From a virus, in the IMG/VR virus record IMGVR_UViG_3300024054_000172, positions 1-37,013 of that record: a DNA stretch of 37,013 nt. The stretch is one strand, 5' to 3'. Under the pieces are notes generated by a model that was given only the letters and a program-made list of their open reading frames with translations, searched no databases and was not told where the DNA came from. The position numbers and the translations under genes were made by a program. The stretch's first letter is position 1. Every line of letters begins with the position of its first letter. Positions 31,726 to 37,013 of this stretch are shown here, one piece after another.

Positions 31726-31994
31726 TGAAGATTCCTGGAACTTTATACGTCGGTGGTGGAAAAAAAATGGATAAAGCTTTCAAAGATTTGTGCCAGGCCA
31801 CACGATTGGGGGCCCCTCGTAAAGATATTGAACGTCTGGCCAAGGCATTGGCTTTAATTGAGAGGAGTCCAGAGCAACGTAGACGTAGGGAACGCGCTCG
31901 CCGGTCTGGTATACCGACCATTCCAGAACGACGTGCGGGACATCATGGATATAAATCAGGTCGGAATCATAATGTGCGTACTTGCCATCCCTGA
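31725..31994 (+). CDS. Doubtful 89-residue basic protein
   Basis: Coupled by TAATG to the 37-residue gene. The first 50 residues (MKIPGTLYVGGGKKMDKAFK, then CQATRLGAPRKDIERLAKAL) read as plausible protein. The last 40 are an Arg-rich run followed by HHGYKSGRNHN-like sequence, which looks like a shadow of another frame. Either the gene has lost its true end or only the first half is meaningful. Other frames in both directions are open here. Confidence 0.35.
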   Translation: MKIPGTLYVGGGKKMDKAFKDLCQATRLGAPRKDIERLAKALALIERSPEQRRRRERARRSGIPTIPERRAGHHGYKSGRNHNVRTCHP

Positions 31995-32106
31995 AAAGAA
32001 TGTGACGGACTTTTTTGTATTCCGTAGCCGGTTCTCCAAAAGAAAACCCCGCCCGAACCGGCCAAGGTAAGAAGCGGGGTAAAGCGACAAGCGCTTTGAA
32101 AGTTTT
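31780..32106 (-). pseudogene. Start-less open frame on the minus strand, protein-like
   Basis: A 108-codon stop-free frame on the minus strand. It lacks ATG, GTG or TTG near its 5' end, but from about the 20th codon it reads naturally, for example EPATEYKKVRHILFRDGKYA, DLIYIHDVPHVVLEWSVYQT, GERVPYVYVALDS and LYEGPPIVWPGTNL, ending in TGA at 31782-31780. It may be a remnant whose start was lost, or a frameshifted gene. No family recognised. Confidence 0.3.
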
Positions 32107-32123
32107 TCAGTTTTGGCCGGTTC
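32027..32123. other. Three-copy inverted repeat with mutually exclusive pairings
   Basis: GCCGGTTC (32027-32034) and TTGGCCGGTTC (32113-32123) can each pair with the central GAACCGGCCAA (32055-32065), by 8 and 11 bp respectively. Nested inside are ACCCCGC/GCGGGGT (32046-32052 with 32074-32080) and AAAGCG/CGCTTT (32081-32086 with 32092-32097). The tract lies directly before the holin-like gene and may be a terminator or RNA switch. Confidence 0.5.
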
Positions 32124-32140
32124 TTATTTAGGATTATAGC

Positions 32141-32398
32141 ATGGAAAGCAAAACCGATCACGATCTTCTCATTGAACTGAATACGACCGTCTGCCTCATG
32201 TTCAAAGAACAACAGCGGGCGATGGCTGAACACATCGCGGAAGACGCGGCAAACTTCACGGAAGTAAAAAGCATCGCCAAGGCAGCACATAACCGGCTTG
32301 ATAAAGTCTTTTCCGTGAAAGACAAGATTGTCGGCGGTTTCGCTGTTGTCAGTTTCTTTTTCGGAGCGGTAGTAAGTATATTGGCACTTTTAAAATAG
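32141..32398 (+). CDS. Holin-like (XhlA-type) membrane protein
   Basis: An 85-residue protein: a polar helical N-terminal half (LLIELNTTVCLMFKEQQRAM, KSIAKAAHNRLDKVF) followed by one C-terminal membrane span (IVGGFAVVSFFFGAVVSILA, about residues 63-84). This order matches the XhlA/haemolysin-type holin partners. It would act in the inner membrane at the end of infection. It is the first of three membrane-protein genes in a row, a plausible lysis cluster, though no endolysin is adjacent. Confidence 0.62.
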   Translation: MESKTDHDLLIELNTTVCLMFKEQQRAMAEHIAEDAANFTEVKSIAKAAHNRLDKVFSVKDKIVGGFAVVSFFFGAVVSILALLK

Positions 32399-32409
32399 GG
32401 GGCAGAGAT

Positions 32410-32868
32410 ATGGGGAATTTCCTTAAAATAGACGCAAAGATCGATTTCTTCTATGGAGCTATCTTTGGTGCGATCCCGCTTCTTTTAGGAGCTGGTTGGT
32501 TCTCTCTCATTACAATCCCGGCGTGTTCGATTCTATACGCTATGGGAGGGGACGACGACTGGCGATCTGCTTGGAGGGATGTTGGGGTGGCTGCTGTGAA
32601 CTCCGTATGCCTTATTTTGGCGACAGGGAATCTCTTGTTCTTGGGTGCTGGCTTGGCTGTTTACGGACTTTTGACTGTTGGGCTAGGTCTACCGGACCAT
32701 CCTGAAAGGCCAAATGCTGATCCAGGCTCTCTCGTAGGGAGATTCTTTTGGAAGCTTGCAAAGGGCAAGGAATGGGTTGCGAACATCTATACTCATGCGG
32801 CGCAGTATGCTGCGGTTTGGGCGGTTTACTTTACTGCCTCAATTCTTAGAGGAGTGTTTTACCATTGA
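32410..32868 (+). CDS. Polytopic membrane protein, unknown
   Basis: A 152-residue hydrophobic protein with about three to four membrane segments (FYGAIFGAIPLLLGAGWFSL, SVCLILATGNLLFLGAGLAV, a final AAVWAVYFTASILRGVFYH) and loops containing GGDDDWRSAWRD and GLPDHPERPNADPG. There is no known motif. It stands between the holin-like gene and another membrane protein, so a lysis role is possible. Its stop overlaps the TTG start of the next gene by 4 bp. Confidence 0.6.
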   Translation: MGNFLKIDAKIDFFYGAIFGAIPLLLGAGWFSLITIPACSILYAMGGDDDWRSAWRDVGVAAVNSVCLILATGNLLFLGAGLAVYGLLTVGLGLPDHPERPNADPGSLVGRFFWKLAKGKEWVANIYTHAAQYAAVWAVYFTASILRGVFYH

Positions 32869-33398
32869 AAAATAATCGAGGGGAAATAGCGACGGTCACG
32901 GTCATCCTTATAGCCCTGGCAGCAGTAGTCCTGACTCCCTTGGTACTGAAGATCGGAAACCCATTCGACCGTTCGGCTGAACCAGCCAACCGCCGCACAG
33001 CTTCTTCCATATCCGGCAGGGATATCGTGGAGATCACCAATGCCGTCGGAAAGGCCGAGAATCCAGTCACCGTACGCGTTGACAGGTCAGTCGAGGCATC
33101 CAGTGAGGTTACGGACCCAAAACTCACCCTGGGTCAAAAAATAGGGCGTTTCTTCTCAGGTCTTGGAACCTGGTCTATTTTGGGGCTTCTTTTTGCCATA
33201 TTTGTTTTAGGGATATCCCCGGCAGCGATCTTAGGCTGGTCCCGCCATGTCTGGAAGTCGGCTTTCAAAAATACGGTGGCTGGTATCAGGGACATGGAAG
33301 ACGCAGAAGCTTATAAGAAAGCTACAACATCAATCGCAATACAACAGAATAAACGCGACAAGAAACTTGTAGATAAGATTAAATCAGAACTGCATTAA
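32865..33398 (+). CDS. Membrane protein with N-terminal anchor, unknown
   Basis: A TTG start with an AGGAG site; the product has 177 residues. A first span at residues 9-30 (VTVILIALAAVVLTPLVLKI) leads to a polar, probably periplasmic part (residues 31-95). A second span is near 102-122 (TWSILGLLFAIFVLGISPAA), and a basic helical C terminus (IAIQQNKRDKKLVDKIKSEL) follows. The layout does not match a standard spanin. It ends convergently with the minus-strand regulator gene (4-bp overlap). Confidence 0.58.
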   Translation: MKNNRGEIATVTVILIALAAVVLTPLVLKIGNPFDRSAEPANRRTASSISGRDIVEITNAVGKAENPVTVRVDRSVEASSEVTDPKLTLGQKIGRFFSGLGTWSILGLLFAIFVLGISPAAILGWSRHVWKSAFKNTVAGIRDMEDAEAYKKATTSIAIQQNKRDKKLVDKIKSELH

Positions 33399-33853
33399 AC
33401 CGATTCTTCTTCCTCGATATGAGGATTTTCTTCAAGAAATTTCTTTCGGAAAGCGTATGAAGGGGAGTATAGACGATAAGGTTTTCCTTGCCCGTTTAGC
33501 TTCGTCGTATTCCAAGCCGGAGATTGATCTAGCGGGATGTCTCCTTCAAGGCAAACATCGAATAAAGAGGCCCACTCTGTCGGCACTTTCGAGTTACAAC
33601 CAGCAACCTTGATGTACTTCAGCATGAAATAGTCGGTGAGTTTTTCCTGCTCAAGCACCACCCGCCGGCAATAGGAGACAGTGAAACCCATCTCCCTTGC
33701 CAGTGGTGTATAGATCGCCCTCCATCCACGAAAGCGGGCCAGTTCTATCAGTTTTTTCCTGTTTATTTTAAAGCGCATTGGGAAAGGAAGTGTGTCATAA
33801 TCCGACAGAATTTTCAAGTAAAAAATCCTCCGAAAAGTGACGTAATGCGTCAT
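33395..33853 (-). CDS. HTH-containing regulator, divergent to the early operon
   Basis: A 152-residue minus-strand protein. Residues about 33-75 (KKLIELARFRGWRAIYTPLA, REMGFTVSYCRRVVLEQEKL) form an XRE-like helix-turn-helix. The rest is polar with an acidic end (EEEES). An ATG at 33776 (MRFKINRKK) would give a 126-residue protein and is a possible alternative start. It lies back to back with the early promoter at 33922-33950 and is therefore a candidate early-gene repressor, although no integrase is present and lysogeny cannot be concluded. A palindrome covers its start codon. Confidence 0.6.
   Translation of the reverse strand: MTHYVTFRRIFYLKILSDYDTLPFPMRFKINRKKLIELARFRGWRAIYTPLAREMGFTVSYCRRVVLEQEKLTDYFMLKYIKVAGCNSKVPTEWASLFDVCLEGDIPLDQSPAWNTTKLNGQGKPYRLYSPSYAFRKKFLEENPHIEEEESV
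33838..33852. promoter_or_regulatory. Palindrome over the regulator start codon (operator candidate)
   Basis: TGACG-TAATG-CGTCA, a perfect 5-bp inverted repeat with a 5-bp centre, overlaps the minus-strand ATG of the HTH gene. It could be a site for autoregulation. Only one copy was noticed in the control region. Confidence 0.35.
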
Positions 33854-33921
33854 ATTTTCACCGATAATGTATAGGCCTTAAATAAGCCAAAATACGCTCA
33901 AAAATATTTTTTGAAATTCTC

Positions 33922-33950
33922 TTGACACAAAAAGGTTATTCTGGTACTTT
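33922..33950 (+). promoter_or_regulatory. Strong early promoter
   Basis: A perfect -35 TTGACA (33922-33927), a 17-bp spacer and TACTTT (33945-33950) preceded by TGG (extended -10). The predicted transcript starts near 33957. It drives the early/recombination block through a structured leader. Confidence 0.75.
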
Positions 33951-33956
33951 CTCCTT

Positions 33957-34060
33957 ACGGTAACCTAACATAACATACAAAGTCAGAAAAGCCTCATAAT
34001 TTTCTGACTTAGAGCCAAGTGGCTCGTTGGTTACCGCAAAGGTAATCGGCGGGCCTTTTT
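33957..34060 (+). ncRNA. Structured leader / possible small RNA ending in a terminator
   Basis: About 104 nt from the predicted transcript start to a T run. There is a perfect 11-bp hairpin with arms 33980-33990 and 34000-34010 (9-nt loop), then a small GAGCC/GGCTC hairpin (34012-34016 with 34021-34025), then a terminator (34021-34060). CGGTAACC at the 5' end (33958-33965) is complementary to GGTTACCG in the terminator (34029-34036), so an antiterminator fold is possible. It is either an attenuator for the early genes or a discrete small RNA. Confidence 0.6.
34021..34060 (+). terminator. Intrinsic terminator inside the early leader
   Basis: A near-continuous 15-bp stem: GGCTCG-TT-GGTTACC (34021-34035) with GGTAATC-GG-CGGGCC (34041-34055), GCAAA loop, GU pairs at the TT/GG step, then TTTTT (34056-34060). 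It lies between the early promoter and the first early gene at 34099. Confidence 0.78.
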
Positions 34061-34098
34061 AATTCCGCCGCGCTAATTGAAAAAGCAACTCAATCAGG

Positions 34099-34380
34099 AT
34101 GCGGCACGAAGCCACAAACATACAAATAACAAGAATCCAAGAGCAAAACGGACTTTTGGGATTTTGTGACTTTGTAATTGATGGTCACTTCCAATTTAAA
34201 AGCGTCGCGATTTTTAGTCGTCCAGAAGGCGGCATAAGGCTCTCTTGGCCTGAGAAGAAAAGAGGGCTAAAGAAAATCACGACCGCTTTTCCGACCACCC
34301 CACAAGCCGCACTCCATATTGAGAAGCAAATCCACGATGAGTGGATTAAAGATGCGGAGAAGCAAAATGCTAATCAATAA
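34099..34380 (+). CDS. Small SpoVG-like protein
   Basis: A 93-residue protein, first gene after the attenuator-like leader. NIQITRIQEQNGLLGFCDFVI, FQFKSVAIFSRPEGGIRLSW and ALHIEKQIHDEWIK follow the strand-strand-strand-helix order of the SpoVG family (small DNA/RNA-binding regulators) with its P-x-K/W-like core. The resemblance is moderate. Homologues are common in phage early regions. It overlaps the next gene by 14 bp. Confidence 0.5.
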   Translation: MRHEATNIQITRIQEQNGLLGFCDFVIDGHFQFKSVAIFSRPEGGIRLSWPEKKRGLKKITTAFPTTPQAALHIEKQIHDEWIKDAEKQNANQ

Positions 34381-34891
34381 AAAAGCCACGAAAGAATACA
34401 TCCTCGAATACTGCAAACAAAATAGGTCGAAGTTCACCCGCGTATCCGGCCATTTTTTTTCCTACATTGAGGAACGATTAAAGAAAGATATCCGAGAGTA
34501 CCTTCATACCCTTCCTAGCATTGGAAAAACCGTCAAGGTATTAGTTTTCTCTGTCTTTATCTCAACCTCAGCTTATGCGGACACCGCGTCTTGGTACTCA
34601 TTTGATTCATGCCGGAAAGAAGGTACAAATGGATACTTTACTGCCTCAGGTGAGCGTTTCAACGAGAAAGATCTGACAGCCGCTTCTTGGCAATACCCAT
34701 TCCAATCAAAGGTTAAGGTCACAAACCTTAATAACGGAAAATCAATTATCGTTACGATTAATGACCGTGGCCCGTCAAAAAGACTTATAAAAAAAGGCCG
34801 TGTAATTGACCTCTCTCGCGGCTCATTTTCGAGGATTGCGAATCTTTCTGACGGGGTGATCTCTGTAAAAGTCGAGATTTTTGAACCATGA
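34367..34891 (+). CDS. RlpA-like (double-psi barrel) exported protein with helical N-terminal extension
   Basis: 174 residues from the ATG at 34367, which has a GGAG site 7 nt upstream. The last 100 residues form an RlpA-like double-psi beta barrel: ASWYSFDSCRKEG, YFTASGERFNEKDLTAA, FQSKVKVTNLNNGKS, then VTINDRGPSKRLIKKGRVID and LSRGSFSRIANLSDG. NDRGP carries the key Asp of lytic-transglycosylase members. A hydrophobic VLVFSVFISTSAYA (cut after AYA) is a signal peptide, but about 48 residues precede it (KATKEYILEYCKQNRSKFTR ... GKT). They look like a small basic helical DNA-binding domain. It would act on septal or side-wall peptidoglycan. No other peptidoglycan enzyme is seen, so it may be the lysin despite its early position. 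Confidence 0.8.
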   Translation: MLINKKATKEYILEYCKQNRSKFTRVSGHFFSYIEERLKKDIREYLHTLPSIGKTVKVLVFSVFISTSAYADTASWYSFDSCRKEGTNGYFTASGERFNEKDLTAASWQYPFQSKVKVTNLNNGKSIIVTINDRGPSKRLIKKGRVIDLSRGSFSRIANLSDGVISVKVEIFEP

Positions 34892-35172
34892 CAGAAAAAA
34901 TAATTTGTGAAGAAGTGAACGAGATTATGGAAATAAACGGCGTATCGTTCGATGTCTCTTTTGATAGGGATACGACCATTTCTCACGATACGAACTATGG
35001 AGCCGATGCAGATGGTAATCGTGGAACTTCGGTTTATTTTATAGAGGAAGACGTGCCATCGAACGTATTTATCAACGGCAGGCCTATCAAGAGCTATCCA
35101 TTCTCTTTCAGAGAAAAAGCTTTTAGAACGATTTATAAATGGATGGAGGAAAACGATGCGCGCGTGGAATGA
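34888..35172 (+). CDS. 94-residue hypothetical protein
   Basis: Coupled by ATGA to the RlpA-like gene. The product is acidic, with stretches MEINGVSFDVSFDRDTTISH, GNRGTSVYFIEEDVPSNVFI and a helical C terminus FREKAFRTIYKWMEENDARV. No domain recognised. A shorter form from ATG 34927 is possible. It overlaps the next gene by 17 bp, within the early operon. Confidence 0.6.
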   Translation: MTEKIICEEVNEIMEINGVSFDVSFDRDTTISHDTNYGADADGNRGTSVYFIEEDVPSNVFINGRPIKSYPFSFREKAFRTIYKWMEENDARVE

Positions 35173-35386
35173 ATGGACAGCCGAAGAAAGAGCGCTCTTT
35201 ACTCGATTTCATAGGGATACGAAATTGGAGCTTCTATCTATGGAAGAACTTTCTATCCTAAAATCCATTGTGGATATTGAGATGTATTGTCAACCAATAT
35301 CCAAAGACATGATAGATGAAGCCAATTACATCATCGACTGTTTTGACGCAGGAATCTTATCAAGAAAAGCCGAGAGTAGCCAATGA
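35156..35386 (+). CDS. 76-residue hypothetical protein
   Basis: The ATG at 35156 has a GGAGG site 7 nt upstream. An acidic helical protein (EWTAEERALFTRFHRDTKLE, ELSILKSIVDIEMYCQPISK) with no known motif. The stop overlaps the exonuclease start by ATGA, so it is translated together with the recombination genes. Confidence 0.65.
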   Translation: MRAWNEWTAEERALFTRFHRDTKLELLSMEELSILKSIVDIEMYCQPISKDMIDEANYIIDCFDAGILSRKAESSQ

Positions 35387-36243
35387 CGACAGCTATTGAT
35401 CGTAAGACTTTCATAGGTGGTTCCGATATAGCCGCGGTTATGGGTCTTTCCCGTTGGAAAACCCCTCTACGTCTATGGGCTGAAAAAACCGGGAAACTCG
35501 AACCGCCTGACTTGTCCGATATCGAACGTGTTGAGATCGGCGTGGAGCTCGAGGAATACGTCGCAAGGAAGTTTGAGCGAAAGACTGGTTTTAAGGTTCG
35601 TCGTGATAATAGGGATATACGCCATCCTCAATACGGCTATATGCGTGTCCATATCGACCGCCTTGTTCTTGACGGCGAATCCATCCTTGAGTGCAAAACC
35701 ACGTCTGCTTGGATGCTTAAAGATTGGGAGGGTACCGACATACCTCAAGAATATGTCCTCCAAACAATGTGGGGTATGGGGCTTCTCAAGCGTCAGAGAG
35801 GGTTTATCGCTGTATTGATAGGTGGCCAGCGGTTCATGTGGAAAGAGATCGTCTTTGATCAAGGACTTTTTAATCGCATGGTCGTTTCAGCAAAAGACTT
35901 TTGGGAGAACTACGTTGAGGCGGACATTCCCCCGATGGCGATGGCCGACGACAACGAAACCCTATCCGAGCTTTACCCAGAGTCTCACGACAAGGTTATT
36001 CAATTCTCAGGTGCAGACGCTGAAATGCTCGACCACCTTATAGACGACCGGAATAACGGTATCCAAGTCAAGAAAGAGACTGAAAAAGACCTTAAAGAAA
36101 CCGAGGCCAAGATAAAGGCTTACCTCAAAGACGCATCAGCCGGCGAGACAGATAAGTACCGTTTTACCTGGCAAACCGTAGCAAAGAAGGAATACACCGT
36201 CCCAGCATCCAGTTTTAGGGTGTTTAGGACATTTCAAAAATGA
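35383..36243 (+). CDS. YqaJ-family viral recombinase exonuclease
   Basis: A 286-residue PD-(D/E)XK nuclease. The start GGSDIAAVMGLSRWKTPLRL is the YqaJ signature. EIGVELEEYVARKFE, MRVHIDRLV, ILECKTTSAW (the E-x-K catalytic pair) and PQEYVLQTMWGM (the QxxxY-like motif) follow in order. It should degrade 5' ends of dsDNA to give ssDNA for RecT, as in lambda Exo/Bet. The C-terminal third is helical. The pairing with recT (one small gene between) supports this. Confidence 0.92.
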   Translation: MTTAIDRKTFIGGSDIAAVMGLSRWKTPLRLWAEKTGKLEPPDLSDIERVEIGVELEEYVARKFERKTGFKVRRDNRDIRHPQYGYMRVHIDRLVLDGESILECKTTSAWMLKDWEGTDIPQEYVLQTMWGMGLLKRQRGFIAVLIGGQRFMWKEIVFDQGLFNRMVVSAKDFWENYVEADIPPMAMADDNETLSELYPESHDKVIQFSGADAEMLDHLIDDRNNGIQVKKETEKDLKETEAKIKAYLKDASAGETDKYRFTWQTVAKKEYTVPASSFRVFRTFQK

Positions 36244-36401
36244 AGATTGTGTTGGGGAAGCTAACTGTGCATGAGGTTGTCCCCATGCTACGGGAACCTA
36301 ACCAGCCGACCGAGCGCACGAATAGGCGGCTACGATCCAGCCATGTGCTATCTGGACGTTGCGATGAGGGTAGCTATGCAAACTACCAAGAAGGCCGCTA
36401 A
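36240..36401 (+). CDS. 53-residue protein between yqaJ-type gene and recT
   Basis: The ATG at 36240 overlaps the exonuclease stop (ATGA). The product is basic (MKIVLGKLTVHEVVPMLREP, then an Arg-rich TERTNRRLRSS) and is not recognised. It fills most of the 182-base gap before recT. The coupling supports translation but the composition is unremarkable, so it could be a non-functional frame. Confidence 0.42.
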   Translation: MKIVLGKLTVHEVVPMLREPNQPTERTNRRLRSSHVLSGRCDEGSYANYQEGR

Positions 36402-36425
36402 TACTTTAACCGGAGGATAAAAAAA

Positions 36426-37013
36426 ATGACCACATCGAGCGCGGTTCAAAAGGTCAAAGAGAAGGTCGAAAACGGAGCGGCAAAAGTCACTCCTATCCAA
36501 AACATGATCGAGCAGTCCGTCAAGGAGCTTGGTCGGGCACTCCCGTCGCACATGAACGCAGAGCGACTCGTCCGTATCGCTTTGACTACCTTACGGCTTA
36601 ACCCGAAGCTCTACCAGTGCGAGCCAAGGTCTTTCCTCGGGGCACTCTTTCAATGTGCTCAGCTTGGATTAGAGCCAAACATCGAGGGACAGGCGTACAT
36701 CATCCCTTATAACACAAGAGGGGTGCTGGTGGCTCAATTTCAGGTGGGCTACAAGGGCTATGTCGAACTTTTCTTCCGGCATCAAAACGCCGTTTCTCTC
36801 TCAATGGAAAAGGTCTGCCGGAATGATCAGTTCACATACAACCTAGGATCCGGAGAAGTGAGCCACGTTCTTCCCGATTTTGACAAAGATCGTGGTGAGG
36901 TAATCGCCTACTACGCAGCGGCAACAATGAAAAACGGAGGTCGTGCCGTTAAGGTCATGTCCAAAAAAGAAGTCGAAGCGTTCGCCAAGCGTTTCTCGAA
37001 GTGTTGGGACCGA
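36426..37013 (+). CDS. recT: RecT-family annealing protein, N-terminal part (runs off the end)
   Basis: The ATG at 36426 has GGAGG 9 nt upstream. 196 residues are visible: VTPIQNMIEQSVKELGRALP, ERLVRIALTTLRLNPKLYQC, SFLGALFQCAQLGLEPNIEG and FQVGYKGYVELFFRH. These are the diagnostic RecT motifs (the QLGLEP and YKGY blocks form the DNA-binding core). The gene continues at position 2 of the window, giving about 286 residues in total. Partner of the YqaJ-type exonuclease. Confidence 0.95.
   Translation, partial: MTTSSAVQKVKEKVENGAAKVTPIQNMIEQSVKELGRALPSHMNAERLVRIALTTLRLNPKLYQCEPRSFLGALFQCAQLGLEPNIEGQAYIIPYNTRGVLVAQFQVGYKGYVELFFRHQNAVSLSMEKVCRNDQFTYNLGSGEVSHVLPDFDKDRGEVIAYYAAATMKNGGRAVKVMSKKEVEAFAKRFSKCWDR
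36872..37013. repeat. Right copy of terminal direct overlap
   Basis: Matches 1-142 with three mismatches (36998, 37001, 37013). Each falls in a third codon position of recT and leaves the residue unchanged (TCC/TCG, AAA/AAG, CGT/CGA). That pattern points to real sequence variants in the source population rather than read errors. Confidence 0.9.

Noticed and set aside
31858-32070. 70-residue plus-strand frame from TTG 31858
   Set aside because: It competes with other open frames, has no clear start signal, and runs into the inverted-repeat tract (ends in RKPRPNRPR).
31967-32290. 107-residue minus-strand frame
   Set aside because: It is antisense to the holin-like gene, has no ribosome site and reads as a shadow.
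33395-33853. Lysogeny module
   Set aside because: Only a single HTH protein is present; no integrase, excisionase or convincing att site was found, so temperate lifestyle is not claimed.
1-37013. CRISPR arrays, insertion sequences, rRNA
   Set aside because: No spaced direct repeats, transposase motifs or rRNA-like sequence were noticed on reading both strands.

Overview
The window is essentially one complete tailed-phage genome (a podovirus-type member of Caudoviricetes). Its last 142 bases repeat its first 142 (126 exact, then three mismatches). Both copies lie in the same reading frame of a recT gene that is split between the two ends, so the sequence closes into a circular map of about 36,871 bp. 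This fits a circularly permuted or circularised assembly. The host cannot be named. There is no integrase, no phage RNA polymerase and no reverse transcriptase, and one degenerate tRNA-like element.

Layout on the closed circle, starting at the early promoter: (1) 33.4-36.9 kb continuing to 0.4 kb is the early/recombination block. A divergently transcribed HTH protein faces a strong extended -10 promoter. The promoter's leader runs into an intrinsic terminator about 100 nt downstream (attenuator or small RNA). Then come a small SpoVG-like protein, an RlpA-like protein with an odd N-terminal extension, small unknowns, a YqaJ-type exonuclease and RecT. (2) 0.4-2.1 kb holds the tRNA-like element, a terminator, a replication initiator with a candidate iteron origin inside its gene, a winged-helix protein and a chain of very small overlapping genes. 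(3) 2.2-13.6 kb, about 31% of the genome, is a tightly overlapping one-strand glycan cassette: cupin, DegT aminotransferase, SAM methyltransferase, one GT4 and four GT2 glycosyltransferases, two SDR sugar-nucleotide enzymes, an HPr-kinase-like P-loop protein, a radical SAM enzyme and a polytopic TMTC-like GT-C glycosyltransferase with a C-terminal TPR region. It also contains an N6-adenine DNA methyltransferase with a G9 tract and an HNH fragment. (4) 13.6-31.2 kb is the virion module: terminase, GNAT, portal, scaffold, capsid, tail proteins and three ejection/internal proteins. (5) 31.2-33.4 kb holds a small exported protein on the minus strand with its own promoter, a structured and partly degenerate zone, and a holin-like/membrane-protein lysis cluster.

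Functionally, YqaJ and RecT would provide exonuclease-annealing recombination and the initiator would start replication. The virion genes follow the usual order for podoviruses with a 'head-to-tail connecting' portal. The most distinctive part is the glycan cassette. It has no sugar nucleotidyltransferase, initiating phosphoglycosyltransferase, Wzx or Wzy, so it probably draws on host nucleotide sugars and lipid carriers. A polyprenyl-phosphate-sugar synthase-like GT2 together with a TMTC-like GT-C suggests transfer of sugars on the far side of the inner membrane, analogous in logic to phage gtr serotype-conversion loci but much larger. Whether the target is host surface glycan or protein is inference.

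Other notable architecture: a LamG domain nested inside another LamG domain inserted in a tail protein; exact protein repeats whose codons have almost all changed synonymously; and an ADP-ribosyltransferase-like region inside an ejection protein.
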